Shown piece by piece: positions 33,175-41,312 of a stretch of DNA of 41,312 nt. The stretch is from a bacterium (GTDB lineage: Bacteria; UBP6; JAFGXH01). Below the pieces are notes generated by a model. The model was not told the DNA's origin. It saw only the letters and a list, made by a program, of their open reading frames with translations, and searched no databases. The stretch is from assembly GCA_027064085.1 (NCBI GenBank), contig JAMOQH010000103.1, positions 1-41,312 on the forward strand, read 5' to 3'. Each line of letters starts with the position of its first letter. Position 1 is the first letter of the stretch. Both the position numbers and the translations under genes were made by a program.

Positions 33175-33555
33175 ATGAACTTTATAACAAATCACTTTTA
33201 TATATTTTTATCAATATTTTTTTCTGTATCAAGCCAATTAATTATAAAATGGAAAATGTCTAATATATCTTTAGAAAACCACATAGGAATATTCCAAAAG
33301 TTTATTTTTGCATTTACAATGTTATTTAATCCATTTATTATTTTATCAATAATATTAACCTTACTAAGTGGATTATCATGGATGATAGCAATGACGAAAT
33401 TTGATATAAATTATGCCTACCCATTTACAACACTAGGCTTTGTGCTTATTTTCATATTCTCAATACTCATATTTAATGAATCTTATGATTGGTATAAAAT
33501 CATAGGAGGGATTTTTATAGTTGTGGGTATAATTATTACTTCAAGGAGCTTCTAA
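33175..33555 (+). CDS. Four-helix SMR/EamA-like protein, ArnE/F-like flippase candidate
   Basis: This 126-aa protein has four predicted TM helices (about 8-24, 44-68, 80-98, 105-123). The segment NYAYPFTTLGFVLIFIFSIL followed by NESYDWYKIIGG matches the AYPF...E...G pattern of ArnE/ArnF and related EamA/SMR proteins. ArnE/F flip undecaprenyl-phosphate-aminoarabinose across the inner membrane. Its place directly after the DPM-like GT2 supports a flippase role for the same lipid-linked sugar. Drug efflux is a less likely alternative. Its stop overlaps the aminotransferase start. Confidence 0.7.
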   Translation: MNFITNHFYIFLSIFFSVSSQLIIKWKMSNISLENHIGIFQKFIFAFTMLFNPFIILSIILTLLSGLSWMIAMTKFDINYAYPFTTLGFVLIFIFSILIFNESYDWYKIIGGIFIVVGIIITSRSF

Positions 33556-34691
33556 TGATATCCTTCAATAAACCATGCAACACAAATAACGAAGAGCAAT
33601 ATGTATTAAAAACCTTAAAATCATCTAAAATGTCTGGTGACGGTCATTATTCTAAGAAATGTGAAACATGGTTTAAGAATTATTTAAAAACAAAAAAAAC
33701 ATTGTTAACTCCATCTTGTACTGCTGCTTTGGAAATGTCTGCAATGTTAATTAATATAAAAGAGGGTGACGAAGTAATCATGTCATCTTATACCTTTGTT
33801 TCAACTGCAAATGCTTTTGTTTTGAGGGGTGCAAAAATAGTTTTTATTGATATTAATCCTAAAACAATGAATATTGATGAAGATTTGATAGAAAAGGCTA
33901 TTACCTCTAAGACAAAAGCTATTGTTTTAGTTCATTATGCTGGAGTTTCTTGTGATATAGATAAAGTTGTAGAAATTACCAAACGGAGAAAAATATATTT
34001 AATAGAAGATGCGGCTCAGGCAATGGAGGGATATTATAAAAATAAAGCTCTTGGAACTTTTGGAGATATAGGCACATTTAGTTTTCATGAAACTAAAAAT
34101 TATACAAGTGGTGGAGAGGGTGGATTATTAATAATAAATAATAATAAACTAGTTAAAAGAGCCGAAATAATTAGAGAAAAAGGTACAAATAGAACACAGT
34201 TTTTTAGAGGAGAAATTGATAAATACTCTTGGGTTGATTTAGGAAGTAGTTATTTGCCCTCTGAATTACAATCAGCTTATTTATGGGGACAACTTGAAAA
34301 TGTTGAACTTATAAGAAAAAATAGACTTGATTCCTGGAATTTATATTATGAATTGTTAAAGCCACTTTCCAATAAAAACCTATTTGAACTTCCTTTTATC
34401 CCTGATTATTCAAATCATAACGCCCATATTTTTTATTTAAAACTTAAAAATATTAAACAAAGGACAAAATTTATAAATTATTTAAGAGAAAACGATGTTT
34501 ATTCCGTTTTTCACTATATTCCACTTCATTCATCTATTGCTGGATTGAAATTTGGTAAATTTCATGGAAACGATAATTTTACAACTATAGAAAGTGAAAA
34601 ATTAGTAAGATTACCAATGTATTATGGATTGAAAGAAGAAGAAATTAGGTATATTGTTGAGGTAATAAAAAAATTCTTCACTCAGTTATAA
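33555..34691 (+). CDS. wecE: WecE-like dTDP-4-amino-4,6-dideoxygalactose transaminase
   Basis: This PLP-dependent DegT/DnrJ/EryC1 aminotransferase has 378 aa, close to E. coli WecE. The PLP lysine is Lys181 in the strongly WecE-like segment FSFHETKNYTSGGEGG; EDAAQ (Asp152) contacts the pyridine nitrogen. WecE converts dTDP-4-keto-6-deoxyglucose, the RmlB product, to dTDP-4-amino-4,6-dideoxygalactose with glutamate as donor. RmlA and RmlB are encoded next door on the other strand. Its 3' end overlaps the 3' end of rmlB by 10 bp. Confidence 0.88.
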   Translation: MISFNKPCNTNNEEQYVLKTLKSSKMSGDGHYSKKCETWFKNYLKTKKTLLTPSCTAALEMSAMLINIKEGDEVIMSSYTFVSTANAFVLRGAKIVFIDINPKTMNIDEDLIEKAITSKTKAIVLVHYAGVSCDIDKVVEITKRRKIYLIEDAAQAMEGYYKNKALGTFGDIGTFSFHETKNYTSGGEGGLLIINNNKLVKRAEIIREKGTNRTQFFRGEIDKYSWVDLGSSYLPSELQSAYLWGQLENVELIRKNRLDSWNLYYELLKPLSNKNLFELPFIPDYSNHNAHIFYLKLKNIKQRTKFINYLRENDVYSVFHYIPLHSSIAGLKFGKFHGNDNFTTIESEKLVRLPMYYGLKEEEIRYIVEVIKKFFTQL

Positions 34692-35755
34692 TTCTTCTCA
34701 ATCCACTTCTTATACTCACCAGTTTTAATATTCTCAATCCAACTAGTATTACTTAGATACCAATCTACAGTAATATCAAGACCCTCGTCGAAGGTAACTG
34801 ATTGTTTCCAATTAAGTTCTGATTTTATTTTATCACAATTAATAGCATATCTTCTATCATGACCTGCTCTATCCCTTACATAAGTAATAAGCTTTTTATA
34901 ATAATCTTTTTCTTTATCTCTCTTTTCAGCAACAATTTCACATAGATGGTTTAATAAATCTATATTGGTCCATTCATTTTCTCCACCAAGATTATATGTT
35001 TCACCAATAGTTCCATTATTTACGATTTTCCATATCCCAGAACAGTGATCTTCAACATAAAGCCAGTCCCTAATATTTAATCCATCTCCATAAACAGGAA
35101 GTGCCTTTTCTTCAAGCATGTTATTAATCATTATTGGAATCAATTTTTCAGGAAACTGCAAAGGCCCATAATTATTACTACAATTTGACATTGTAATAGG
35201 TAATCCATAAGTATGAAAGTATGAGTTTACTATATGGTCAGCTGATGCTTTAGAGGCAGAATAAGGATTTCTTGGATCGTAAGGAGTATTTTCATAAAAA
35301 AATCCAGTTTCGTCAAGGCTTCCATACACTTCATCAGTAGAAATATGATGAAATAACACATCTTTTCTATCTCCCCAAAGCTTTCTTACAACTTCAAGAA
35401 GATTAAAAGTCCCTATTATATTAGTTTCCATAAATTCTTTAGGACCATGAATAGATCTATCAACATGAGATTCAGCTGCAAAATGAATTACAGTATCAAT
35501 ATCATATTTAGAAAATACTTTACTTAAACTTTCATAATCTACTATATCCGTTTTTTCAAAAAAATATCTATTTTCTCCACTTGGGCCATATTTTTTATTA
35601 ATGTGTTCTAAATTCTCCATATTACCAGCATAAGTAAGCTTATCTACATTAACAACTTTCCCTTTGATACTAACTTTATTAAACAAATAATCAATAAAAT
35701 TACTTCCAATAAATCCCGCTCCACCTGTAACCAATATATTATTTAATTTTCTCAT
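34682..35755 (-). CDS. rmlB: dTDP-glucose 4,6-dehydratase
   Basis: It makes dTDP-4-keto-6-deoxyglucose. The start is ATG 35755 (GGAG 6 nt upstream), giving 357 aa beginning MRKLNNILVTGGAGFIGSN; the frame is open to 35914 but that extension overlaps rmlA and has no family match. Rossmann TGGAGFIG, HFAAESHVDRSI, HISTDEVYGSL and the catalytic YSASKAS are all present. It follows rmlA by about 120 nt containing a hairpin, and converges on wecE with overlapping 3' ends. Confidence 0.95.
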   Translation of the reverse strand: MRKLNNILVTGGAGFIGSNFIDYLFNKVSIKGKVVNVDKLTYAGNMENLEHINKKYGPSGENRYFFEKTDIVDYESLSKVFSKYDIDTVIHFAAESHVDRSIHGPKEFMETNIIGTFNLLEVVRKLWGDRKDVLFHHISTDEVYGSLDETGFFYENTPYDPRNPYSASKASADHIVNSYFHTYGLPITMSNCSNNYGPLQFPEKLIPIMINNMLEEKALPVYGDGLNIRDWLYVEDHCSGIWKIVNNGTIGETYNLGGENEWTNIDLLNHLCEIVAEKRDKEKDYYKKLITYVRDRAGHDRRYAINCDKIKSELNWKQSVTFDEGLDITVDWYLSNTSWIENIKTGEYKKWIEKNYN

Positions 35756-35817
35756 TATATTCTCCATCACTTGAATCATAATTTCAAATGTACGGGAGAG
35801 GCGGTACCTCACCCACC

Positions 35818-35843
35818 AAAAATAAGACCTAAGGCTTATTTTT
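35818..35843 (-). terminator. Hairpin between rmlA and rmlB (attenuator-like)
   Basis: A 9-bp stem (AAAAATAAG / CTTATTTTT) with an internally pairing loop lies about 60 nt before the rmlB start; on the minus strand the right arm ends in five Ts. It may lower rmlB expression relative to rmlA, or be part of a dispersed repeat. Confidence 0.4.
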
Positions 35844-35876
35844 CCACACAAAAGACCAAAGGGCTTTGAAGTGGCA

Positions 35877-36746
35877 TTAAAAAACTTCTGCAATTCTTCT
35901 AAGATAAATTCCATATCCAGAATTATCTAATGGTCTAGCCAATTCTAATAACTGCTCTTTACTAATAAATCTCTTTCTATACGCAATTTCTTCAATTGAT
36001 GCAATTTTTAAGCCCTGCCTTTTCTCTATTGTTCTTACAAAGTTAGCCGCATCAAGTAAAGCATCATGGGTACCTGTATCAAGCCATGCAAATCCACGAC
36101 CAAACACCTTTACACTTAACTCTTTCTTTTCTAAATATATTTTATTAACATCTGTAATTTCAAGCTCTCCTCTTGCAGAAGGTTTCATTGTTTTTGCAAT
36201 ATCAACCACTGAATTATCATAAAAATATAGCCCAACAACCGCATAATTTGATTTTGGCTCTTTAGGCTTTTCTTCTATGCTTATGGCATTCATATTTTTA
36301 TCAAACTCAACAACACCAAAACGCTCGGGGTCTGCAACATAATAACCAAAAACAGTTGCACCTTTATTATTTTTTATACCACTTTCAAGAAGGTTAACCA
36401 TTTTATCACCATAAAATATATTATCCCCTAATATTAAGCAAACACTATCACCAGCAATAAATTCTTCTCCAATAACAAATGCCTCTGCTATACCTTTTGG
36501 AGCATATTGAACTTTATAAGATAATTTTATACCTAATTGATTTCCATTTCCGAGTAATTTTCTGAATAATGGTATATCATACTCAGTAGAAATTATTAAT
36601 ATATCTTTAATCCCAGCAAGCATTAAAGTTGATAATGGATAATAAACCATAGGCTTATCATAAATAGGCAAAAGTTGCTTTGTTATTATCTTTGTTGCAG
36701 GGTATAAGCGACTTCCTGCTCCACCTGCTAGAACTATTCCTTTCAT
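35877..36746 (-). CDS. rmlA: Glucose-1-phosphate thymidylyltransferase
   Basis: It forms dTDP-glucose from glucose-1-phosphate and dTTP. The 289-aa sequence begins [19 protein letters not shown], followed by [49 protein letters not shown] and [12 protein letters not shown], which are diagnostic. A GGGGGGA ribosome site and a near-perfect promoter lie upstream. First gene of rmlA-rmlB. Confidence 0.97.
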   Translation of the reverse strand: MKGIVLAGGAGSRLYPATKIITKQLLPIYDKPMVYYPLSTLMLAGIKDILIISTEYDIPLFRKLLGNGNQLGIKLSYKVQYAPKGIAEAFVIGEEFIAGDSVCLILGDNIFYGDKMVNLLESGIKNNKGATVFGYYVADPERFGVVEFDKNMNAISIEEKPKEPKSNYAVVGLYFYDNSVVDIAKTMKPSARGELEITDVNKIYLEKKELSVKVFGRGFAWLDTGTHDALLDAANFVRTIEKRQGLKIASIEEIAYRKRFISKEQLLELARPLDNSGYGIYLRRIAEVF

Positions 36747-36773
36747 GATTTATTCCCCCCTAAATTAAAAGTC

Positions 36774-36802
36774 ATTATATAAGTATTATATTTGTATTTC
36801 AA
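36774..36802 (-). promoter_or_regulatory. Promoter of rmlA-rmlB
   Basis: On the minus strand, TTGAAA (36797-36802) and a perfect TATAAT (36774-36779) are separated by 17 nt, about 28 nt before the rmlA start. Confidence 0.8.
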
Positions 36803-36914
36803 GATTTATATATAAATTTCTTTTTATTTTACATCTCATTGATATACTAACAAAAAATCATAGAATTTATTAATTTAATATGTTAAAATAGCTTACTTAA
36901 TGGAAGGGGGATGT

Positions 36915-37802
36915 TTGAAAATTAAATTAATTATAATATTAATCTTTAGTTTTTTTATATTTTCAAGAGTTGTTATACTAGATAATGATTTGCCTCCAAG
37001 AACAGTTACTGATATTTATGCAATTGATGAATTATATTATAATATCTCTGCATTTAATTTATATAAATATAATAAATTAACATATCAAGAACAGCTACCA
37101 TTTAAAACTAAAAATGATGCAGGAGCAGGTAATATTTTCACATTTTTACTAGGTGGATTATTTTCTATATTGCTATTTAATTTTTTCATAAAATATTCTT
37201 ACAGCATAAATCTTTTGGATTATTTTAATGAATTTAAGGTTTACTCCAAAAGGTTGTCTTTTGATTCAAATGATACTTTTTTACTAGCTTCTGCAAAGAA
37301 TATGCTTAACTTCTTTACAACAAATATTTTCAGACTAAATATTTCATTTTTATTTATTTCATTATTACTGTTTCCAAGTTTTGTTTATAAAGTATTTAAG
37401 GATAAAAAGTTTATAGATATTTTTATTTTACAATTACTTTTAATGCAGTTTGGACAAAGTATTTTTGAGAATTCATATTCACTAAGAAGATTAACTTATA
37501 TTTACTTAGCTTTATTAATTCCTAGTTTGTATCTATCCCTAAGATATATTACTCCACAATTTAATTACAAAGATGCAATGATTCACTTTTCTAGTAATTT
37601 AGAAGATAATCAAATAACGATAGGACAAGCATCATTTTTATTTAGATTATATAATAACTCACAACCTGTACTGAATTGGTATAATTATAGAGGAATAGAT
37701 GATAATGCTTATAAAAAGAACTTCCAAAATGCTTTTAAAGAAAAAGATGTAAAGTATACAATAGACTTCTATAATAAAGAACAACCATCGTTACTTTACT
37801 AA
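36915..37802 (+). CDS. Internally deleted paralogue of the GT-C glycosyltransferase
   Basis: About 295 aa; TTG 36915 is favoured because GGAAGGGGG precedes it, though ATG 36900 is in frame without a ribosome site. It aligns with the next gene: N-terminal helix and acidic loop (IDELYYNISAFNLY, keeping the catalytic-type DE), then NDAGAGNIF, which jumps directly to LLGGLFSILLF, equivalent to residue 246 of the full paralogue (about 158 residues missing). TTNIFRLN and FGQSIFENSYSLRRL are shared, and a second gap of about 100 residues precedes the C-terminal FRLYNNSQPVLNWYNY. The frame is open throughout. It may be a decaying duplicate or a functional short form. Confidence 0.7.
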   Translation: MKIKLIIILIFSFFIFSRVVILDNDLPPRTVTDIYAIDELYYNISAFNLYKYNKLTYQEQLPFKTKNDAGAGNIFTFLLGGLFSILLFNFFIKYSYSINLLDYFNEFKVYSKRLSFDSNDTFLLASAKNMLNFFTTNIFRLNISFLFISLLLFPSFVYKVFKDKKFIDIFILQLLLMQFGQSIFENSYSLRRLTYIYLALLIPSLYLSLRYITPQFNYKDAMIHFSSNLEDNQITIGQASFLFRLYNNSQPVLNWYNYRGIDDNAYKKNFQNAFKEKDVKYTIDFYNKEQPSLLY

Positions 37803-37825
37803 AAAAAATAGAGGAGGAGTAATAA

Positions 37826-39622
37826 TTGAAAGAAGTATTAAATATGAGAAATAAAATAAATTATAAAAAAATAGCTTTCTATAGTATTTTTATTTTTTTA
37901 ATAATTCTGGGGAGAGTAATCTTTTTAGATTCAGATCTACCTGCTAATATAGATCTATTAAACCTCTATCCATTTGATGAGGGGTTTTATACACAATCAG
38001 CCTTTAATCTATATAATTACGGAACCTTTACCCACAATATTGTTCCTTATATTACCAATGATGCAGGAGTAGCAAATCTATTTCAAACAATATTAACCTA
38101 TATGTCACTTTTAATATTTGGAAATAATTACTACGGTGTAAGAATGCCATCAATATTTATTTCATTAATTACAATATGGCTTTTTTACTTAACTTTGAAA
38201 AACATTAAAGAAGATAATAGTAAATTTACAAATTATTCCATCTTTTCTATGGTATTGTACTTTGTAACAGATTTTGAATATCTATCAATAAGTAGAATTT
38301 ATGTTCCTACTGTATTCAGAATATTTTTTATCACTTTAATGATTTATATTTTCTCAAAATACTATAAAGAAAGTTATAAGGAAATTTTTACTCACAAACA
38401 TATATTTATTTTCAGTTTCCTCTCAATGTCTTCAATATTCTTTATTTATATTTACAATATATTTATTTATTCAGCAATAGTATTTACTATTTTTACAGTG
38501 TCTCTATTTAATAACTGGAAAAAGAATAAAAAACAAATAGCAAAAGATTCTTTTTTTATTATTCTTGGTACTCTATTTTCTCTAATATTGTTTATCATAT
38601 ATTTAAAGGTTATATATAGTATAAATATAATAGATTATTTTGAAATTACTCTAAGAACAGGACAGGCAAAACAAATATTAAAGAATACAAATTTTTATTC
38701 TTTAATATTATTACCATTCAAAACAATTTATGATACATTATCTACAAATATTTTTAGATTTAATATTATTTTATTATTAATATTTCTATTATCATTACCA
38801 ATTTTTACAAAAAAAATTATAAAAAATAAAAATATATTTAATATATTTTTATTAAACATATTATTCTTCAAATACACACAATCTTTATTTGAAAATACAT
38901 TCTTTTATAAAAGGCTTACTGTACTGTTACCAGTAATATTAATTATAATATTTCTTACTAAAAATCACTTATTTCAAGATGAATTTAAAATAAACTATAA
39001 ATATCTTTTATATGTGATATTAAGTTTTGTGCTCACTATTAGTGTATTATATTTTAGGGTTATAAATGACTATAAGTTTGGTGGTCTAAAAACGGCACTT
39101 AGACATGGTTATGACGGAAATCTAAAATTAAGTTTTGTAATATTTTCTACAATAATATTATTCTCTTTTATTTTTTTACATATTAAATCTTTAAAAAATA
39201 AAAAATATATTAAATATATTTTTATTACTCTAGTAATATCAAATTTATTCCTGATAAGTAATTATACTTACAATTTTCCAACTTATTATTCTAAAAACAC
39301 CATGATTAAATTAAAAAAAATAAATGGTAAAAAAATTACAGGAAAAGTAGCTTTTGGTTATAGGTTTTATAACAACTCTATACCAATTTTAAATGTATAT
39401 AAATATATGGATAATCCTGAAAAATATAATGAATACGGAAAATTATTATATCGTTTAGTTGACGAAGAAATTGTAAAATATGCTTTGCAACCAGCATATA
39501 ATGATGGAAGATTAAACTTGGTTAACAAAAAAAATTCAAACTTTAAAATAGGATTAGATAAAGTTTATTACTCAGGAAATGGAATTTATTTGAAGTTATT
39601 AAATTTAAAGATAGATAAATAG
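37826..39622 (+). CDS. GT-C (PMT/GT39/ArnT-like) membrane glycosyltransferase
   Basis: This 598-aa protein has about 10-12 TM helices. The first periplasmic loop carries Asp51-Glu52 in YPFDEGFYTQSAFNLYNYG, the acidic pair of GT-C enzymes that use polyprenyl-phosphate sugars. The soluble C-terminal part is short. Start is TTG with GGAGGAG 6-7 nt upstream; an ATG six codons later is possible. It follows its shortened paralogue by 23 nt and precedes a small membrane protein by 9 nt. A role in transferring the lipid-linked sugar to an extracytoplasmic acceptor, possibly the adjacent pilins, is inferred from family and position. Confidence 0.75.
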   Translation: MKEVLNMRNKINYKKIAFYSIFIFLIILGRVIFLDSDLPANIDLLNLYPFDEGFYTQSAFNLYNYGTFTHNIVPYITNDAGVANLFQTILTYMSLLIFGNNYYGVRMPSIFISLITIWLFYLTLKNIKEDNSKFTNYSIFSMVLYFVTDFEYLSISRIYVPTVFRIFFITLMIYIFSKYYKESYKEIFTHKHIFIFSFLSMSSIFFIYIYNIFIYSAIVFTIFTVSLFNNWKKNKKQIAKDSFFIILGTLFSLILFIIYLKVIYSINIIDYFEITLRTGQAKQILKNTNFYSLILLPFKTIYDTLSTNIFRFNIILLLIFLLSLPIFTKKIIKNKNIFNIFLLNILFFKYTQSLFENTFFYKRLTVLLPVILIIIFLTKNHLFQDEFKINYKYLLYVILSFVLTISVLYFRVINDYKFGGLKTALRHGYDGNLKLSFVIFSTIILFSFIFLHIKSLKNKKYIKYIFITLVISNLFLISNYTYNFPTYYSKNTMIKLKKINGKKITGKVAFGYRFYNNSIPILNVYKYMDNPEKYNEYGKLLYRLVDEEIVKYALQPAYNDGRLNLVNKKNSNFKIGLDKVYYSGNGIYLKLLNLKIDK

Positions 39623-39631
39623 GAGTTAATC

Positions 39632-40255
39632 ATGTTATTCAATAAAAAAATATTAAATTTTTTTGTAATCATTTTATTATTTTCAATAATACCAGCCTCC
39701 TTATATATAAATTTTTTTATATTCAAATTAACGATTTGGAGTTATGAAACTAAAGCATTGCTTATATATTCGTCACTTATTATAGTAGCTGAATTTCTAG
39801 TCCTATTGTTAGCTAGAAAATTATTGTATTTTTTCATTACTAAATATAATATATTTAATAATGAAAAAACTATGAGTTTTCTTAATTCAACTTCAGTTGC
39901 TTTCTTATTAGGTAATATTTTTCTATCACTAGCAATCTATAGAACAATTATGTGGTTTACCCTGCCTTTATTCCAAGGGTTAATAATTTTTTTAGTAGGA
40001 GTAATATTCCTAAAGAAACAATTTATAAATAACAATAATTTACCTTTTTTAAAACAGTTTTTCACAATTAAAAAATCAAAAAACAAATCAAAAACAAGCT
40101 TAAATAAAGTTTATTTACTCTTATTCACAACAGTATTATTGTATCTACTTGTAAGTATTTTTGCTCAATATATAATAAAAAGCAATTATGACCCTTTGAA
40201 AAAATCAATGATTTATTATATGGATGGCAGTAAATTTAAACCCGTTTTTAAATAA
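39632..40255 (+). CDS. Small multi-pass membrane protein, unrecognised
   Basis: This 207-aa protein has five predicted TM helices (about 7-28, 38-60, 88-108, 110-127, 160-182) and a short C-terminal extracytoplasmic part (KSNYDPLKKSMIYYMDGSKF). GGAG lies about 8 nt before ATG. It is the last gene of the GT-C operon and ends 2 nt from the 3' end of the second pilin gene. No family recognised; GtrA-like or a subunit of the GT-C enzyme would fit its size. Confidence 0.6.
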   Translation: MLFNKKILNFFVIILLFSIIPASLYINFFIFKLTIWSYETKALLIYSSLIIVAEFLVLLLARKLLYFFITKYNIFNNEKTMSFLNSTSVAFLLGNIFLSLAIYRTIMWFTLPLFQGLIIFLVGVIFLKKQFINNNNLPFLKQFFTIKKSKNKSKTSLNKVYLLLFTTVLLYLLVSIFAQYIIKSNYDPLKKSMIYYMDGSKFKPVFK

Positions 40256-40257
40256 TA

Positions 40258-40728
40258 TTATTCTTTTATGTATGTAACAGAACAATCTCCCATAACACCT
40301 GCAGAACCACACCAACTACTAGGATCCACTCCTGTAGGAACATTATCTAAATTAACAGTAACAGACTCACCCGTATTAACAGTTCTCATGTTATCAGGAT
40401 TAATTCCAATCTGACCAATAGAACCAGAGGAAGTACCTGCAACAAACGATGGCTTACTATTGTCAAAAGAGGCTGTTTTCCCACCCTGATTAAGAGTAGT
40501 TGAGGCACTATCTGTAAGAACAGTGCTGTTTGTTTTAGCTTTCATCAATTCATTCCTAATAAATCTTTTAGCCGTTTCAAAATTCTCTCTTGCAGTGTTA
40601 ATTTTTGACTTTTTGATATAACCCTGATATGCTGGAATCGCAATAGCGGCTAAAACACCAATAATAGCAACAACTATCATTAACTCAATAAGGGTAAACG
40701 CTTTACTTTTAAACTTATAATTAAACAT
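40258..40728 (-). CDS. pilA: Type IV major pilin paralogue 2, altered leader
   Basis: This 156-aa prepilin has the N-terminal helix [20 protein letters not shown] with Glu at mature position 5. The leader is [10 protein letters not shown], so the residue before the cleavage site is Ala, not the usual Gly. The mature helix is identical to pilin 1 for about 40 residues; the C-terminal disulfide loop [11 protein letters not shown] is also conserved, and the middle diverges. An AGAGG ribosome site precedes ATG. It lies downstream of pilin 1 but behind a terminator. Confidence 0.88.
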   Translation of the reverse strand: MFNYKFKSKAFTLIELMIVVAIIGVLAAIAIPAYQGYIKKSKINTARENFETAKRFIRNELMKAKTNSTVLTDSASTTLNQGGKTASFDNSKPSFVAGTSSGSIGQIGINPDNMRTVNTGESVTVNLDNVPTGVDPSSWCGSAGVMGDCSVTYIKE

Positions 40729-40740
40729 CTTACCTCTAAT

Positions 40741-40766
40741 AAAAAAAGGGGCATTGCCCCTTTTTT
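40741..40766. terminator. Terminator between the two pilin genes
   Basis: GGGGC ATT GCCCC is flanked by A7 on one side and T6 on the other, so it is a strong rho-independent signal in both directions. On the minus strand it ends the pilin 1 transcript 13 nt before the pilin 2 start. Confidence 0.9.
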
Positions 40767-40794
40767 AGAAAACTTAAAAACAGTGTGTCGTAAA

Positions 40795-41250
40795 TTATTC
40801 TTTTACATAAGTAACAGTACAATCTCCCATAACACCTGCAGAACCACACCAATCACTAGCTTCAACACCTGTTGGAGCTCCATCTAAATTAACGCTAACA
40901 GTTCCACCGGTTGCAACAGTTTGAATATTAGTTGTAGTGATACCAACTTGTCCCATTGAACCACTTGCAGTAGAAGAAACAAACGCAGGGTTACTGTTAT
41001 CAAAAGGAGCTTTTTTACCACCACCATTAAGTTCTGCAACTGCATCTGTGGTTATAGTTTTATCGTTAGTTTCACCTTTGGATAACTCATTTTTAACAAA
41101 TCTTTTAGCTGATTCAAAATTTTCTCTAGCTGTGTTAATCTTTGATTTCTTGATATATCCCTGATAAGCAGGAATAGCGATAGCTGCTAAAACACCAATA
41201 ATAGCAACAACAATCATCAATTCGATAAGTGTAAAACCTTTTCTTTTCAT
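40795..41250 (-). CDS. pilA: Type IV major pilin paralogue 1
   Basis: This 151-aa prepilin has the short canonical leader MKRKG cleaved before [10 protein letters not shown] (Glu at mature +5) by the PilD peptidase; the hydrophobic helix assembles into the pilus core. The C-terminus has the disulfide-bonded loop [11 protein letters not shown], as in PilA pilins. AAGGAG lies about 7 nt before ATG. The upstream promoter is at or beyond the window edge. Two tandem pilins suggest alternative or mixed pili. Confidence 0.93.
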   Translation of the reverse strand: MKRKGFTLIELMIVVAIIGVLAAIAIPAYQGYIKKSKINTARENFESAKRFVKNELSKGETNDKTITTDAVAELNGGGKKAPFDNSNPAFVSSTASGSMGQVGITTTNIQTVATGGTVSVNLDGAPTGVEASDWCGSAGVMGDCTVTYVKE

Positions 41251-41312
41251 AATAATCTCCTTTAAAAGATAAAAAAACTTTCTGCTTCCGAAATGGGTAA
41301 CAGATATAAACA

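Noticed and set aside
35756-35914. N-terminal extension of RmlB to 410 residues
   Set aside because: It overlaps the end of rmlA, has no ribosome site at its ATG, and the family starts at MRKLNNILVTGG (35755), which has a proper GGAG site.

Overview
This is a low-GC chromosomal window from a Gram-negative bacterium. The Gram-negative call rests on a FadL-type outer-membrane porin, several lipoprotein signal peptides and type IV pilins. A lineage near the former Deltaproteobacteria (Myxococcota/Bdellovibrionota-like) is suggested by three things: an acidic repeat protein with a C-terminal motif common in that group, a matrixin metalloprotease paired with an accessory protein, and EGF-like lipoproteins. 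That placement is inference. Most promoters that can be read are ordinary sigma-70 type (TTGAcA, 17 nt, TATAtT), and most genes sit in short operons with 1-8 nt overlaps.

Layout. 1-2.7 kb: a truncated acidic repeat protein, a small conserved partner, an RluA/RluD pseudouridine synthase and an RHH-like protein, closed by a hairpin. 2.8-7.9 kb (minus): a phasin-like protein behind two 17-bp dyad operators, then the operon xerC - DUF3857/transglutaminase - uracil-DNA glycosylase. 8.05-8.2 kb: tRNA-Val and tRNA-Asp with their own promoter and terminator. 8.5-13.5 kb: a zinc-ribbon membrane protein and a VolA-like lipase plus FadL operon. 13.6-16.6 kb (minus): rpmE-prfA-prmC and a classical SDR. 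16.7-21.2 kb: a cassette of secreted proteins and lipoproteins flanked by 153-bp direct repeats. 21.3-25.5 kb: a two-winged-helix membrane protein, a dihydroorotase/allantoinase-like amidohydrolase and an IMP/GMP-type 5'-nucleotidase. 25.7-29.35 kb: a ribosomal and RNA-modification operon, rpsF-rpsR-rplI-rpsP-khpA-rimM-trmD-SPOUT methylase, with a structured leader and a terminator. 29.4 kb: DAHP synthase. 30.5-41.3 kb: surface-sugar genes followed by two type IV pilins.

How the genes may work together. RmlA, RmlB and a WecE-like aminotransferase would make dTDP-4-amino-4,6-dideoxygalactose. A DPM/ArnC-like GT2, an ArnE/F-like four-helix protein and GT-C (PMT/ArnT-like) proteins resemble the steps that put a sugar on a polyprenyl carrier, flip it and transfer it outside the cytoplasm. 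The pilin genes lie directly beside the GT-C genes, so pilin glycosylation is a reasonable but untested hypothesis. The VolA-like lipase and FadL form a surface phospholipid-scavenging pair.

The most unusual structure is at 16.6-21.35 kb. An SDR gene and a membrane-protein gene, once divergent neighbours, appear to have been separated by a cargo of about 4.4 kb. Insertion left a six-codon stub of one gene on the left and an in-frame miniature of the SDR (34 codons) on the right. A second in-frame internally deleted paralogue, of the GT-C protein, lies at 36.9 kb.
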